NCBI GenBank assembly: GCA_002529645.1
Contig: NAEP01000023.1
Coordinates: 183,240 to 247,239, forward strand
Source of the DNA: Candidatus Lumbricidiphila eiseniae
GTDB taxonomy: Bacteria; Actinomycetota; Actinomycetes; Actinomycetales; Microbacteriaceae
DNA length: 64,000 bases
Direction of reading: 5' to 3'
Position 1 is the first letter of the stretch, and each line of letters opens with the position of its first letter. The notes under the pieces were generated by a model. That model had not been told where the DNA came from, ran no database searches, and worked only from the letters and a program-made list of their open reading frames with translations. Shown one piece after another: positions 18,631-28,583 of this stretch. A program made the translations under genes and the position numbers.

Positions 18631-18766
18631 ACTGGTTATACGTGTTATCGAAAGGTCGTCACTTGCCGTTTTGAGCACTGCAAAGCGAGAATGTAAGACC
18701 TTTCGGTGTGGAAGCGGGGTTTTTCACGCGGTGTCGGCATTTGCGGGCCTATGGGAGGATAGGGGG

Positions 18767-19999
18767 ATGCTTCGATGGCTCACCGCCGGAGAGTCGCACG
18801 GCCCCGAGCTTGTTGCGATTCTCGAGGGACTTCCCGCCGGTATTCCACTCTCGCTCGATCAGGTGCGGGCTGATCTTGCTCGCCGCAAACTAGGCTACGG
18901 TCGCGGAGCGCGCATGAAGTTTGAACAAGACGAGCTGGCATTCTCGGGTGGGGTGCGACACGGGTTCACCCTCGGCAGTCCTGTGGCCCTGCGCATCGGT
19001 AACACCGAGTGGCCCAAGTGGCACGAGGTCATGAGTGCTGAACCGGTTGCTGACGACCGACTCGGTCGCGGCCGGGGAGCGCTGCTCACCCGCCCTCGCC
19101 CCGGTCACGCAGACCTTGTCGGTATGCAGAAGTATGGGTTCGATGAGGCGCGTCCGATTCTGGAGCGGGCAAGCGCGCGGGAGACCGCCGCTCGGGTTGC
19201 GCTCGGCGCCGTGGCGCGGGCATTCCTCGGTGAACTGGGAGTCACGCTCGTTGCCCACACCATCGCACTCGGTCCGGTGCGAGTTCCGGAGGGGCGACCC
19301 TGGCCGCGACCAGCCGACGTTGAGATGCTCGACGCCGACCCGCTGCGCTGCTTTGACTCCGAGACATCCGCCGCCATGGTTGCTGAGGTGGACCTAGCGC
19401 ACAAAGAAGGCGACACCCTCGGCGGTGTCGTCGAGGTGCTCGCCTACGGTGTTCCGCCGGGACTCGGTTCTCATGTGCACGCTGATCGGCGGCTCGACGG
19501 GCGGCTTGCGGGTGCGCTGATGAGCATTCATGCGATCAAGGGTGTTGAGGTCGGCGACGGGTTTCTCACCACCACCCGACGTGGGTCAGTTGCGCACGAC
19601 GAACTGCACCGCAGCCACGACGCGATCGCGCGCACAACCGACCGTGCGGGTGGCATTGAGGGCGGGATGTCGACCGGCACACTGTTGCGTGTGCGGGCGG
19701 GAATGAAACCGATCGCGACGGTGCCACACGCTCTACCGACCGTTGATATTGCAACGGGTGAGGCTGCCCCGGCCCATCATCAACGGTCGGATGTGTGTGC
19801 GGTTCCTGCCGCGGGTGTGGTCGCTGAAGCGATGGTCGCGCTCGTGCTCGCAAATGCCATGCTCGAGAAGTTCGGTGGTGACTCGGTTGCTGAGACACGC
19901 CGCAACCTTGAGGGGTACCTCGCTGCCATCCCGCCCGGAATGCGCACCGAGGGTGCGCGAGAGGATGCCGCGGGGAACCCCACTCACCGGATGCGGTGA
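18767..19999 (+). CDS. aroC: Chorismate synthase
   Basis: Final common step of aromatic biosynthesis, making chorismate from EPSP with reduced FMN as cofactor. The 410-residue product begins [15 protein letters not shown], the usual family start, and shows [33 protein letters not shown] and the C-terminal [17 protein letters not shown]. The start at 18767 was chosen over an upstream in-frame codon (18575) because the family begins here and an AGGGGG site lies just in front. It overlaps aroK by four bases. Confidence 0.96.
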   Translation: MLRWLTAGESHGPELVAILEGLPAGIPLSLDQVRADLARRKLGYGRGARMKFEQDELAFSGGVRHGFTLGSPVALRIGNTEWPKWHEVMSAEPVADDRLGRGRGALLTRPRPGHADLVGMQKYGFDEARPILERASARETAARVALGAVARAFLGELGVTLVAHTIALGPVRVPEGRPWPRPADVEMLDADPLRCFDSETSAAMVAEVDLAHKEGDTLGGVVEVLAYGVPPGLGSHVHADRRLDGRLAGALMSIHAIKGVEVGDGFLTTTRRGSVAHDELHRSHDAIARTTDRAGGIEGGMSTGTLLRVRAGMKPIATVPHALPTVDIATGEAAPAHHQRSDVCAVPAAGVVAEAMVALVLANAMLEKFGGDSVAETRRNLEGYLAAIPPGMRTEGAREDAAGNPTHRMR

Positions 20000-20649
20000 T
20001 GACACCGCACATTCACCCACAGCTACCCATCGTCCTCATTGGTGCGATGGGGTCGGGTAAATCGCACGTGGGCGAGTGCCTCGCGCAGAAACTTGACGTG
20101 CTGTTTATCGACACCGACGGTCGGGTTGAGGCCGAGCACGGCCTGATCAGCGAGATCTTTGAGCGGCACGGAGAAGGGTATTTCCGGGCGTTGGAGCGGG
20201 AAGCGGTGGCAGCGGCAATCACCGAGCCCGCGGTTGTCTCGCTCGGGGGTGGGGCGGTGCTTGATCCACTGACGCAGGATCGACTGCGGGGATTACCGGT
20301 TGTCTGGTTGCAGGTGAGCGAGGGGGTTGCGGCATCCCGGCTGCAGGGCTCAAACCGGCCGCTGTTGGCTACGGGGGGAATTGACCGGTGGCGTGAGATT
20401 CTTGCCGAGCGAATGTCGATCTACGACGAGTGTGCGCGGTTGCGGGTTGATACCTCGGGGCGGTCAGTCCCGCAAATTGTGCGGGAGATCATGGCCGGTT
20501 TGGCGCTTGCAGCGCCGATCGGGCGTGTGATGGCGGGGCAGGGTGTGACGGCATCCGGACAGGGTCCGGCAGTGTCAGAACACAGCGGAACCGTGTCGGG
20601 ACACGGTGAACGGCAGTCGGCGACGAGCGGGGCACGTGAGTCAGTATGA
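19996..20649 (+). CDS. aroK: Shikimate kinase with a low-complexity C-terminal extension
   Basis: Phosphorylates shikimate at the 3-hydroxyl. Walker [12 protein letters not shown] (about 17-27), DTDGRVE acid-binding segment, Walker-B-like [11 protein letters not shown] and the LID region QGSNRPLL. The kinase fold ends near residue 175; about 40 further residues ([20 protein letters not shown] in part) are Gly/Ser-rich and probably disordered. Either GTG 19996 or ATG 19999 may be the start; both overlap aroC. The gene overlaps aroB by four bases, so aroC-K-B are translationally linked. Confidence 0.94.
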   Translation: MMTPHIHPQLPIVLIGAMGSGKSHVGECLAQKLDVLFIDTDGRVEAEHGLISEIFERHGEGYFRALEREAVAAAITEPAVVSLGGGAVLDPLTQDRLRGLPVVWLQVSEGVAASRLQGSNRPLLATGGIDRWREILAERMSIYDECARLRVDTSGRSVPQIVREIMAGLALAAPIGRVMAGQGVTASGQGPAVSEHSGTVSGHGERQSATSGARESV

Positions 20650-21758
20650 GTACAGTGAGCGATATGAATGGACGCAGAGGGGACGAGCCGGTGACAACCG
20701 TCTCCGTCACCGGGATGCCCGGCTACGATATCCGCATTGGCCGGGGCCTGCTTGCTCAGCTTCCCGGTGCTCTCGGCACGGCGGTTCGCAAGGTGCTCGT
20801 CGTACACCCGCCGACCCTGGCCGCCCGCGCTGAAAAACTGCGGCAGGAGCTTTCCGATCATTACCAGGTGCTGCTCGCCGAGGTCCCCGATGCGGAGGCG
20901 GGCAAACGCGTGGAGGTTGCCGCGTTCTGCTGGCAGGTGCTCGGGCAGACCGATTTCACCCGCACCGACGCGATCATCGGGTTCGGCGGTGGGGCAGTCA
21001 CCGACCTTGCCGGGTTCGTTGCGGCAACATGGTTGCGCGGGGTGCGGGTCGTGCAGGTGCCAACGACGGTACTGGGCATGGTGGATGCCGCGGTCGGAGG
21101 CAAGAGCGGAATCAACACCGCCGAGGGCAAGAACCTTGTCGGAGTGTTCCACGCTCCGGCCGCCGTGCTCTGCGATCTTGACCTGCTTCACACCCTGCCC
21201 CGCACCGAGATTCTTGCGGGTTTTGCCGAGATTGTGAAAGCTGGATTCATCCGCTACCCGGAAATTCTTGACACGATCGAGGCATCGATGGATGTCGCGA
21301 CCGACCCGAATTCGCCGCAGTTCCGTCGGGTCGTTGAGCTGTCGATTCAGATGAAAGCGGATGTGGTGGGAGAAGACTTTACCGAACAGGGACCGCGTGA
21401 AATTCTCAACTACGGTCACACCCTCGGCCACGCCGTTGAGCATGCCGAGCGATACCGGTGGCGGCACGGTGCAGCAATCGCGGTGGGGATGATGTTCGCC
21501 GCCGAACTCGGGCGCCTCTCGGGGCGGCTATCGGATGTGGTTGCTGACCGTCACCGGAGCGTGCTCGAACTTCTCGGCCTGCCAACCTCGTACCCGGTGG
21601 GTCGGTGGGAGTCGCTGCTTGGCACAATGCAGCGCGACAAGAAGGCACGCGCCGGGCAGCTGCGGTTCATCGTCCTCGATGATCTGGCCAAGCCGACCGT
21701 TATGCAGGCACCCGATGGATCGCTGCTGTTCGCGGCGTATCAGGAGATCGGAGCGTAA
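20646..21758 (+). CDS. aroB: 3-dehydroquinate synthase
   Basis: NAD- and metal-dependent second step of the shikimate pathway. The 370-residue product contains GFGGGAVTDLAGFVAATWLR, the PTTVLGMVDAAVGGKSGIN block (in part), and the metal ligands Glu in GFAEIVKAGFI and His in NYGHTLGHAVE and RHGAAIAVGM. The first 17 residues before TTVSVTGMPGYDI are extra and a GTG start within them is possible. The next shikimate gene, aroQ, is 12.8 kb away behind the accessory insert. Confidence 0.96.
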   Translation: MSTVSDMNGRRGDEPVTTVSVTGMPGYDIRIGRGLLAQLPGALGTAVRKVLVVHPPTLAARAEKLRQELSDHYQVLLAEVPDAEAGKRVEVAAFCWQVLGQTDFTRTDAIIGFGGGAVTDLAGFVAATWLRGVRVVQVPTTVLGMVDAAVGGKSGINTAEGKNLVGVFHAPAAVLCDLDLLHTLPRTEILAGFAEIVKAGFIRYPEILDTIEASMDVATDPNSPQFRRVVELSIQMKADVVGEDFTEQGPREILNYGHTLGHAVEHAERYRWRHGAAIAVGMMFAAELGRLSGRLSDVVADRHRSVLELLGLPTSYPVGRWESLLGTMQRDKKARAGQLRFIVLDDLAKPTVMQAPDGSLLFAAYQEIGA

Positions 21759-21824
21759 CGAGTCAACCGCCGTCCGCCGTGGTGACTCTGGGCGTGACAC
21801 CGAGTCGGGCTTTCGCCGAGGACA

Positions 21825-22490
21825 CTAATCGACCAACCGCACCACAAGATCGGCGCGCGCCGCGGTCGACACGATGAGCTCTGCATTGCGCTGGTCGCTT
21901 CCCCGCGAGCGCTCGCGTGCCTCTTCGGGGGATCGTCCAAAGCGCTCGTGTCGTCGGATGAGTTGATCCATTCGCTGTGACTCGGGCGGTGCAAGGAACC
22001 AGATGTGGTCAATGACCCGACGGGCTTGTGCCCAGGGTTCAACGTCCAAAAGCAGGTAGTTGCCCTCGGTGATCACGAGCGGTGTCTCCGGACGGACCGC
22101 AACAGCAGAGCCAACCGGTTCTTCAAGGTCACGGCGGAAGTGAGGGGCGTAGATGGTTCCTTCCGTGCCCTGGGAAACGTGGTCGCGCTGTGCTCGAATT
22201 CGCCCGATCATCTGGACATACCCGTGGGCATCGAACGTGTCCCAGGCTCCTTTACGGGGATGACGGTTAAGGTCGTGCAGCACGGTGTTGGCGAGGTGAT
22301 ACCCGTCCATCGATACGAGAACAGCAATCTCGGGTCCGAGTTCACAAACAAGCCGTTCTGCGAGTGTCGTTTTTCCCGCTCCGGGAGCGCCGGTGATCCC
22401 CAGCACCGTGCGGGCTCCCTCGGTTGCCAGGGCTCTCGCACGGTTTGCCAGTTCAGAGAACGTTGTCTCGGTGATGTCCAGTGTTGTCAC
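21825..22490 (-). CDS. FrcK-like sugar/nucleoside kinase
   Basis: A P-loop kinase of the uridine/pantothenate kinase-like family, 222 residues. Walker A GITGAPGAGKTTLAERL is at about residue 30, followed by VSMDGYHLANTVLHDL, YAPHFRRDLEEPV and VITEGNYLLL. In rhizobia a kinase of this family (FrcK) is encoded with the FrcBCA fructose ABC transporter, and the same company is found here, so phosphorylation of an imported sugar is likely. The GTG start at 22490 has AAGGAG five bases upstream; the longer frame would run into the PfkB gene. Last gene of the leftward transporter operon. Confidence 0.82.
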   Translation of the reverse strand: MTTLDITETTFSELANRARALATEGARTVLGITGAPGAGKTTLAERLVCELGPEIAVLVSMDGYHLANTVLHDLNRHPRKGAWDTFDAHGYVQMIGRIRAQRDHVSQGTEGTIYAPHFRRDLEEPVGSAVAVRPETPLVITEGNYLLLDVEPWAQARRVIDHIWFLAPPESQRMDQLIRRHERFGRSPEEARERSRGSDQRNAELIVSTAARADLVVRLVD

Positions 22491-22516
22491 GTGTCTCCTT
22501 ATAGCCAGGGCTGTTC

Positions 22517-23443
22517 TCAGTTCAATTGCGTTTCGGTGAGTGCGCTCACCCAGCGCCGCGGTCCGATTGTTGCGCACCGCATTGACGCCACTCGGTTTGC
22601 GAAGACGATTCGATGTTCGATTTCCATCCTTCGTGCGCGTGCAAATGCGTAGGCACCGTGGAACACATCGCCTGCTCCGAGGGTATCGACGACGCTAACA
22701 CGCGGCACGGATACGGTGCCGCTGTTGTTGCCGCTCCACCAGCGCACTACCTCAGCGCCCGCTGTCGCGATGACGTGGGGTGTGCCGTCACGGATGAGCT
22801 GACGCGCTGTCGCCTCAGACGATGCCGTTCCCGGTATTCGGAAATCAGCGGATGCCACGATATCAGTCACCAGTGGGATCAGGTCTGCCATCACGGGCTT
22901 CCAGTGGCCCGCATCGAGCACGGAGGGAATTTCTGCGGTGCTCGCGGCTTCGGCAACCGCCCGGGCGAGTGCCGGATGGTGTCCATCAACGACAATCACA
23001 TCAACCGGATGCAGGAGCAGGGCAAGCTCAGCACTCGAGGGAGCGGGAACAATCAGCCCCGCGGCATCCCCGCCCACAACTGCGCGGTCTCCGGTTTCCT
23101 CGGTGACGATAACCGATGAAACCGGGGCGACTCCGTCGAGGTGAGGGGCGATGTCCACAACGCGAACGTTGACGCTAGCAAGATCGTGCTTAATCATCTG
23201 CGCGACCTGCCCTGTGCCCAACACGGTCACGAGCGTTGCCTCACCACCAAGCGCCGCGAAGGCTGTGGCTGCGCCGACTGCTGGCCCACCGGCTGCAATG
23301 AACTGCGCATTCGCCGTGATCTTTTCGTTGGGGCCAGGAGGTGCCCCAACCCGATGGATGATGTCCAGCGTTGCTAACCCGGCGAACAGCCCTCGGGGTC
23401 GCTGCGGGTGAGCTTCCTCGTTATTGTCGGGCACTCCCTGCAC
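22517..23443 (-). CDS. PfkB-family carbohydrate kinase
   Basis: A ribokinase-fold sugar kinase of 308 residues. N-terminal GLFAGLATLDIIHRV matches PfkB family openings; the Gly-rich AAGGPAVGAATAFAALGG follows, and PfkB signature 2 is DTLGAGDVFHGAYAF near residue 250, including the catalytic Asp of GAGD. Substrate cannot be read from the sequence; two kinases in one operon with an aldolase nearby suggest stepwise conversion of the imported sugar to a bisphosphate. Two bases separate it from the upstream ATPase gene, so it is co-transcribed. Confidence 0.88.
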   Translation of the reverse strand: MQGVPDNNEEAHPQRPRGLFAGLATLDIIHRVGAPPGPNEKITANAQFIAAGGPAVGAATAFAALGGEATLVTVLGTGQVAQMIKHDLASVNVRVVDIAPHLDGVAPVSSVIVTEETGDRAVVGGDAAGLIVPAPSSAELALLLHPVDVIVVDGHHPALARAVAEAASTAEIPSVLDAGHWKPVMADLIPLVTDIVASADFRIPGTASSEATARQLIRDGTPHVIATAGAEVVRWWSGNNSGTVSVPRVSVVDTLGAGDVFHGAYAFARARRMEIEHRIVFANRVASMRCATIGPRRWVSALTETQLN

Positions 23444-23445
23444 TG

Positions 23446-24264
23446 CTAGAGGCCCCCTGCTGCTTCGGTTTCTGTGGGACGGGCGGCACCGGTCATGAGG
23501 GCCACAACATCGGACATTGTGCGTTCTTGTGGGCTCACCACAGCGGCGCGTCGACCGAGTCGGTGTATGTGAATTCGATCTGCGACCTCAAAGACGTGGG
23601 GCATATCGTGGCTAATCAACACCACCGGGATCCCCCGATCGCGGATGGATCTGATGAGCTCAATCACCTGCCCTGACTCGCGAACTCCCAGTGCGGCGGT
23701 CGGTTCATCCATGATGATAACTCCGGTGCCGAAGGCCGCCGCGCGTGCCACGGCAACCCCTTGCCGCTGACCTCCGGACAGAGTCTCAACCGCCTGTGAC
23801 ACCGAGGTCGTACCGATTTTCAGTTCGGACATGTGACGGGATGCCTCCGACCGCATGGCGGGCATATCGAGTCGTCGGAAAAGCGATCCCACGACTCCTT
23901 TGCGGCGTAACTCACGGCCAAGGAAGAGATTTGAGGTGATATCGAGCGCGGGAATCACTGCGAGATCCTGGTACACGGTCTCGATTCCGCGTGCACGTGC
24001 GTCGCTCGTATTGCGGAAATGAACGGTGCTGCCGTTCATTGTGATCTTTCCCTCATCGGGCACGATTGCACCGGCGAGCACCTTGATGAGGCTCGATTTG
24101 CCGGCACCGTTGTCGCCGATCACGGCGAGGACCTCACCTCGACGCAGATCGAAGTCTGCGCCGTTGATCGCGGTGACGCTGCCGTAACGCTTGACGAGGC
24201 CGCGCGCTTGGAGCGCCAGGGGTTGGCTGGTTGCCCGTTCAGTCGGGGGTGCTGGTTGAGTCAA
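23446..24264 (-). CDS. Sugar ABC transporter ATP-binding protein (FrcA-like, single domain)
   Basis: Energises import by the adjacent permease. Walker A GDNGAGKSSLIKVL (about 57), Q-loop TVYQDLAVIP, ABC signature ETLSGGQRQGVAVARAAA, Walker B VIIMDEPTAALG and switch His in LISHDMPHVFEVADR. At 272 residues it has a single nucleotide-binding domain, unlike the tandem RbsA/MglA type; this single-domain form is that of FrcA. It lies 14 bp downstream of the permease. Confidence 0.93.
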   Translation of the reverse strand: MTQPAPPTERATSQPLALQARGLVKRYGSVTAINGADFDLRRGEVLAVIGDNGAGKSSLIKVLAGAIVPDEGKITMNGSTVHFRNTSDARARGIETVYQDLAVIPALDITSNLFLGRELRRKGVVGSLFRRLDMPAMRSEASRHMSELKIGTTSVSQAVETLSGGQRQGVAVARAAAFGTGVIIMDEPTAALGVRESGQVIELIRSIRDRGIPVVLISHDMPHVFEVADRIHIHRLGRRAAVVSPQERTMSDVVALMTGAARPTETEAAGGL

Positions 24265-24278
24265 GATTGTCCTCCCCG

Positions 24279-25274
24279 CTATGTGGCCGTCTTGCGACGC
24301 ATGAACTGGTCAACGGCCACCGCGACGATAACGAGCACACCGGTAGCGATATTCTGGTACAGATTGTCCACCCTTGCCAGTGTCAGGCCGTTGCGAAGCA
24401 CACTGACGATAAGTGTGCCAACCAGGGTTCCCAGCACGCCCCCACGCCCGCCGAACAGACTCGTTCCACCAATCACCACGGCCGTGATGGTCTCCAAACC
24501 GGCGTTTTGGTAGGCATTCGGGTCGGCGTTAGGAATCCGCCCGAGGGCGGCCCAGGCAGCGATCATTGCGATGACGCCCGACACTGCGTAGACCGAAAAA
24601 ATCGTGCGGTGTCGTTTCACTCCGGACAATTGAGCTGCCATCGGGTTGCCACCAACGGCATAAACATGCTTGCCCCACGCTGTCTGACTGAGCGCATACC
24701 CGACGACCAGATACACGAGAAACATTGCGACGACGCCGTAGGTTGTGGTGAATGAGCCGATGGTGATCGAGTTTCCGAGGAGCGTGAGAAGCGGGTCGTT
24801 GACCGGGAATGTTCGCGATCCGGCGATCAAACGGGTTCCGGCGACAAGAACAGTAAACGCTCCCAGGGTGACGATGAAGGGTGGCAGCCGAAGCAGGGTC
24901 ACGAGCATTCCGTTGACTGATCCGAGTGCTATGCACACCGCCAGCACCACAAGCAAACCCACTATCGGTCCAGCGATACCCGCCGTCTGCGCGAGCAGCA
25001 CCGTGCCGAGAACCGTGATTGCACCAATTGAGAGATCGATGCCCGCGGTAAGGATGATCAGTGTTTGGGCGATGGCGAGAATTCCGATGACCACCGACTG
25101 CTGCAGTACCAGTGACAGGTTCCTCGGTGCGAGGAAATTGGGTGTGATGACGCTGAATACAATAATCGCGACCAATAGTGCGGCAACTGACCCGAATAGT
25201 GGGGTTTGCAGGAGACGTGCCACACCGCGCTGCGACGGGGTGTGGGCGGGCACCGACATCTGAGAGGCAGTCAT
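24279..25274 (-). CDS. Sugar ABC transporter permease (RbsC/FrcC type)
   Basis: A 331-residue membrane protein with about eight to ten hydrophobic segments and the family pattern ILTAGIDLSIGAITVLG in the middle, as in ribose/fructose/xylose permeases of the CUT2 class. The C-terminal part has GLETITAVVIGGTSLFGG RGG-like sequence, also diagnostic. ATG 25274 was chosen because AGGAGTGAG lies just ahead; an in-frame ATG nine bases earlier is less likely. It follows the binding-protein gene after 85 bp. Confidence 0.93.
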   Translation of the reverse strand: MTASQMSVPAHTPSQRGVARLLQTPLFGSVAALLVAIIVFSVITPNFLAPRNLSLVLQQSVVIGILAIAQTLIILTAGIDLSIGAITVLGTVLLAQTAGIAGPIVGLLVVLAVCIALGSVNGMLVTLLRLPPFIVTLGAFTVLVAGTRLIAGSRTFPVNDPLLTLLGNSITIGSFTTTYGVVAMFLVYLVVGYALSQTAWGKHVYAVGGNPMAAQLSGVKRHRTIFSVYAVSGVIAMIAAWAALGRIPNADPNAYQNAGLETITAVVIGGTSLFGGRGGVLGTLVGTLIVSVLRNGLTLARVDNLYQNIATGVLVIVAVAVDQFMRRKTAT

Positions 25275-25359
25275 GGTTCTCACTCCTTCTGAGTGCGAGT
25301 GACCCGCAACCTGTGTCGCGGCTCACTCGCACTGCAGCGTTGCCAAGAGGTGGTCGGGC

Positions 25360-26379
25360 TTAGCCCCAGCAATTACTCGCACCCCATGTCGTGTCCTTCG
25401 AATCGATGCCGCTGACCGGCTTGTCGGTGATGAGAACCGAACCTGTGTCATTGAATCCGGCCTTTGGTTTTGTGCCGTCTTTGGCGAATGCAACGATTGC
25501 CTCAACACCCAGCGTCGCCATCTTGGTCGGGAACTGCATAACCGTTGCGCCAATGATGCCCTCCTTGACATTTTTGACGCCGGTGCACGAACCATCAATC
25601 GATCCAATCAGGATGTCGTTCTGCTTGCCAGCGGCCTTGATTGCCGCATAGGCACCGGCAGCAGCTGGCTCGTTGATTGTGTAGAGAGCGTTCACCTGCG
25701 GCGCACGCTGGAGCAGGTTTTCCATCGCGGTCTGCGCCTTCGTCTGATCGCCGTTCGTATTCTCCATGCCGACGATCGCAGGCGAATTGGCAGTGAGGCC
25801 GAAACCCTTGAGGAATCCATCGTGACGGAATGTGTCCACCGTGCCGCCCGGGGTGCCGTCGAGCATCAACACCTGGGGTGTGGTCGTTCCAAGACGTGCC
25901 TTCACCCACGCACCCTGAGCGACCCCGGCTGCGAAATTATCGGTGGCGAAGGTGGCATCCACGGCGTTTTCAGGGTCGGTTGCGGTGTCCAGTGCGACGA
26001 CCAGAACGCCCTGATCTCGTGCTTTTTTGATCGAAGCAAGGATGCCGGAGGAGGAGTTCGGGGTGATCATGATTCCTTTCACTCCCTGGCTCACGAGGTT
26101 TTCGATTGCTGATACTTGCCCTTCGTTGTCGCCGTCAAACGAACCTGCCAGCGCTATGAGCTCAGCGCCATTCTTCTCTGCCGCTGCCTTGGCTGATTCG
26201 CGCATTTTGACGAAGAAGGGGTTGGAGTCTGTCTTCGTGATGAGCCCAACCTTGACCGATTTTTTGGCGGTAGATCCGTCGCCACCGCCGCTGCCGCACG
26301 CGGTGACACCGGTCAGTATTGCGGCGACAGCGAATGCTGCACCCGCGATGAGCGACCGCTTCGAGCGCTTTCCGTTCAT
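25360..26379 (-). CDS. Sugar ABC transporter substrate-binding lipoprotein (FrcB/RbsB type)
   Basis: Periplasmic-binding-protein fold of family 1, anchored as a lipoprotein: basic N-terminus, hydrophobic core and lipobox LTGVTACGSGGG with Cys near residue 28. The mature part starts VKVGLITKTDSNPFFVKMRE, the normal opening for ribose/fructose-binding proteins, with VVALDTATDP and IGSIDGSC later. The ATG at 26379 has a GAAGGAG site eight bases upstream and leaves a normal signal. First gene of the leftward operon; its promoter region contains the 26-bp LacI-type palindrome. Confidence 0.93.
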   Translation of the reverse strand: MNGKRSKRSLIAGAAFAVAAILTGVTACGSGGGDGSTAKKSVKVGLITKTDSNPFFVKMRESAKAAAEKNGAELIALAGSFDGDNEGQVSAIENLVSQGVKGIMITPNSSSGILASIKKARDQGVLVVALDTATDPENAVDATFATDNFAAGVAQGAWVKARLGTTTPQVLMLDGTPGGTVDTFRHDGFLKGFGLTANSPAIVGMENTNGDQTKAQTAMENLLQRAPQVNALYTINEPAAAGAYAAIKAAGKQNDILIGSIDGSCTGVKNVKEGIIGATVMQFPTKMATLGVEAIVAFAKDGTKPKAGFNDTGSVLITDKPVSGIDSKDTTWGASNCWG

Positions 26380-26451
26380 GTGAGTACTCCTTCGTCTCTC
26401 ATTCATTTCACGTTCCAGGAAGACACGTGTGTGAGAGCTATGGTAGACCGA

Positions 26452-26477
26452 GGCAAGCGCTTGCGCAAGCGCTTGCC
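26452..26477. promoter_or_regulatory. 26-bp perfect palindrome: LacI-family operator
   Basis: GGCAAGCGCTTGC is followed directly by its exact reverse complement, centred between 26464 and 26465. The core contains two AAGCGCTT elements and a central TTGCGCAA, the consensus type bound by LacI-family repressors. It lies between the divergent binding-protein gene and the LacI-type regulator, about 72 bp from one start and 60 bp from the other, so one site could control both directions. Confidence 0.85.
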
Positions 26478-26536
26478 GCCTATGGCGAGGATGTTACTGT
26501 GAACACAGGCGAGGTGAAGATTAGGGGGTCGAGTTG

Positions 26537-27538
26537 GTGGTGACCATTGATGACGTGGCGCGGCGTGCGGGTGTTTCAGCGAGCACAGTTTCGCACGTGT
26601 TGAACAACACCCGCCGAGTGAATCCCGACACTCGTGAGCAAGTCACGCGGGCCATCGCCGACCTGGGATACCGGCGCAACAGTGCCGCGAGAACACTCGC
26701 TGGAGGAAGTTCCCAGACGATCGGACTGGTGATCTCAGGTATCTCGAACGTGTACTTCGGCCCCCTCCTCAACGCAATCGAGCGCCGTGTTTCAGAGGCC
26801 GGATATGTCCTCGTCCTCGGAGATACGCACGAGGATTCGGCGGTCGAGCAGCGTGTTGTCGATTCGTTACTCGATCAGCGGGTTGATGGCCTGATTGTTG
26901 CGCCATCGATTGGTTTTCTTGAACAGGCGGCTCCGCGCATCGTCACGTCGGGCACTCCCGTAGTACTGATAGACCGAAACATAGCGCTGGAGTGCGATCA
27001 GCTGGTGCCCGAGAACACAAAGTCTGCGCAACAACTGACCGAGCATCTTATTGACCACGGACACACCAGGATCGCCGCCGTGGTGGGATTACGTGGCCTC
27101 GACTCGACGGCTGATCGTGAAGCAGGGTATCTCGCAGCGCTGGGCAAACACGCACTTGCGGTTGATCCGAGCCTCATCGTTGCCGGTGAATCCACTCCAG
27201 ATATCGCCGAGCGTGCAGTTTCAGAACTTCTTTCTCGCCCCGACCCTCCAACGGCGATTCTTTCGCTCAACAACGCCATGACAATCGGTGTGCTCCGTGC
27301 CGTCCGACGCGTTGGACTCAACATCCCAGCTGATATCAAACTCGTCGCCTACGATGATTTTGAATGGAGCGACCTGTTCCAGCCGGGCCTTACCGCCATC
27401 GCACAGGATATCGCGACGATGGGGCGTGAGGCGGTGGCCATGCTCATGGCTCGAATCGGTGGCGATACCAGGCCGTTTGAGCGGAGGGTTATCGACACCA
27501 CGTTCCACCGGCGCAACTCCTGTGGTTGCCCCGCCTGA
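26537..27538 (+). CDS. LacI-family transcriptional regulator
   Basis: The N-terminal helix-turn-helix and hinge are clear: TIDDVARRAGVSASTVSHVL, then RTLAGGSSQTIGLVI. The sugar-binding core spans about residues 60-325 and ends NSCGCPA. Three possible starts (TTG 26534, GTG 26537, GTG 26540) lie together; 26537 fits best to the AGGGGGTC site. It probably represses the divergent transport operon and itself through the palindrome at 26452-26477, with the imported sugar or its phosphate as inducer. The class II aldolase gene follows 21 bp downstream. Confidence 0.93.
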   Translation: MVTIDDVARRAGVSASTVSHVLNNTRRVNPDTREQVTRAIADLGYRRNSAARTLAGGSSQTIGLVISGISNVYFGPLLNAIERRVSEAGYVLVLGDTHEDSAVEQRVVDSLLDQRVDGLIVAPSIGFLEQAAPRIVTSGTPVVLIDRNIALECDQLVPENTKSAQQLTEHLIDHGHTRIAAVVGLRGLDSTADREAGYLAALGKHALAVDPSLIVAGESTPDIAERAVSELLSRPDPPTAILSLNNAMTIGVLRAVRRVGLNIPADIKLVAYDDFEWSDLFQPGLTAIAQDIATMGREAVAMLMARIGGDTRPFERRVIDTTFHRRNSCGCPA

Positions 27539-27559
27539 TCCCGAGAGGAGCGCCTGAGA

Positions 27560-28582
27560 GTGCCCATTGCAACACCCGAGAAATACGCTGCCATGATCGA
27601 TACCGCGAAGGCGCGCGGGTTCGCTCTGCCGGCGATCAACGTGACCAGTTCGCAAACCCTCAATGCGGCTCTCGCGGGCCTCGCGGACGCAGAAAGTGAC
27701 GGCATCATCCAGGTTTCGCTCGGTACCGCCCTGTACCTGTCGGGAGCGCGGGTGAGTGATCGCACGATCGGCTCGAAGGCACTGGCGCTGTACGCCCACG
27801 AGGTTGCTCGTCGCTACCACATCAACGTGGCGCTCCACACCGACCATTGTCCGCTCGAGAACCTCGACGATTGGGTACGTCCGCTTCTAGCGGACTCGAT
27901 TGAGCGCCAGGGGCGCGGACAAGAACCACTGTATCAATCACACATGTGGGATGGCTCCGCCGTTCCCCTCGCCCAGAACCTCCGTATCGCCGAGGAACTG
28001 TTGGAACTGAGCGGCCGTGCCCGCACAATTCTTGAAATTGAGGTGGGTGTTGTCGGGGGCGAGGAAGACGGCATCGCCCCCGACAACACCGACGATATGT
28101 ACTCGACCGTCGATGATGCGCGTGCCACCGTGCAGGCTCTGGGGGTCGGCGAGCGGGGGAGGTATCTCACCGCGTTGACCTTTGGCAACGTGCACGGCGT
28201 CTACAACCCGGCCTCTGTGCATCTGCGCCCAGAGATCCTCGGCGATATTCAAGCGACAATCGGTGCTGAGGTGGGTCGGCAACGCCCGTTTGATCTGGTT
28301 TTCCACGGCGGCTCGGGTTCGGCACCCGAAGAAATCAAGGCCGCAGTGTCGCACGGCGTCGTGAAGATGAACATCGACACTGATACGCAGTATGCCTTCA
28401 CCAGATCCCTCGCCGGCCACGTGCTGTCAAACTGGAACAGGGTTCTCAAGGTTGATGGCGGCTACGGTGATAAGAAGGCCTACGATCCTCGTTCATGGGG
28501 CGCGTCGGCAGAGGCCGCAATGGCGGCGAGAGTCGTGGAAGCGGCACAGCAGCTCGGCTCGGCCGGGAACACAATTCGGTGA
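27560..28582 (+). CDS. fbaA: Class II fructose-bisphosphate (ketose-bisphosphate) aldolase
   Basis: Zinc-dependent aldolase cleaving a ketose bisphosphate to two trioses. The 340-residue protein has the first His ligand pair in ALHTDHCPLENL, IEVGVVGGEEDG, the second His region in TFGNVHGVYNPASVHLRP (in part), FHGGSGSAPEEI, and MNIDTDTQYAFTR. Length and motifs fit the FbaA type. Placement behind the LacI gene and opposite the transporter-kinase operon suggests it serves the imported sugar pathway rather than being the only glycolytic aldolase. GTG start. Confidence 0.92.
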   Translation: MPIATPEKYAAMIDTAKARGFALPAINVTSSQTLNAALAGLADAESDGIIQVSLGTALYLSGARVSDRTIGSKALALYAHEVARRYHINVALHTDHCPLENLDDWVRPLLADSIERQGRGQEPLYQSHMWDGSAVPLAQNLRIAEELLELSGRARTILEIEVGVVGGEEDGIAPDNTDDMYSTVDDARATVQALGVGERGRYLTALTFGNVHGVYNPASVHLRPEILGDIQATIGAEVGRQRPFDLVFHGGSGSAPEEIKAAVSHGVVKMNIDTDTQYAFTRSLAGHVLSNWNRVLKVDGGYGDKKAYDPRSWGASAEAAMAARVVEAAQQLGSAGNTIR

Positions 28583-28583
28583 G

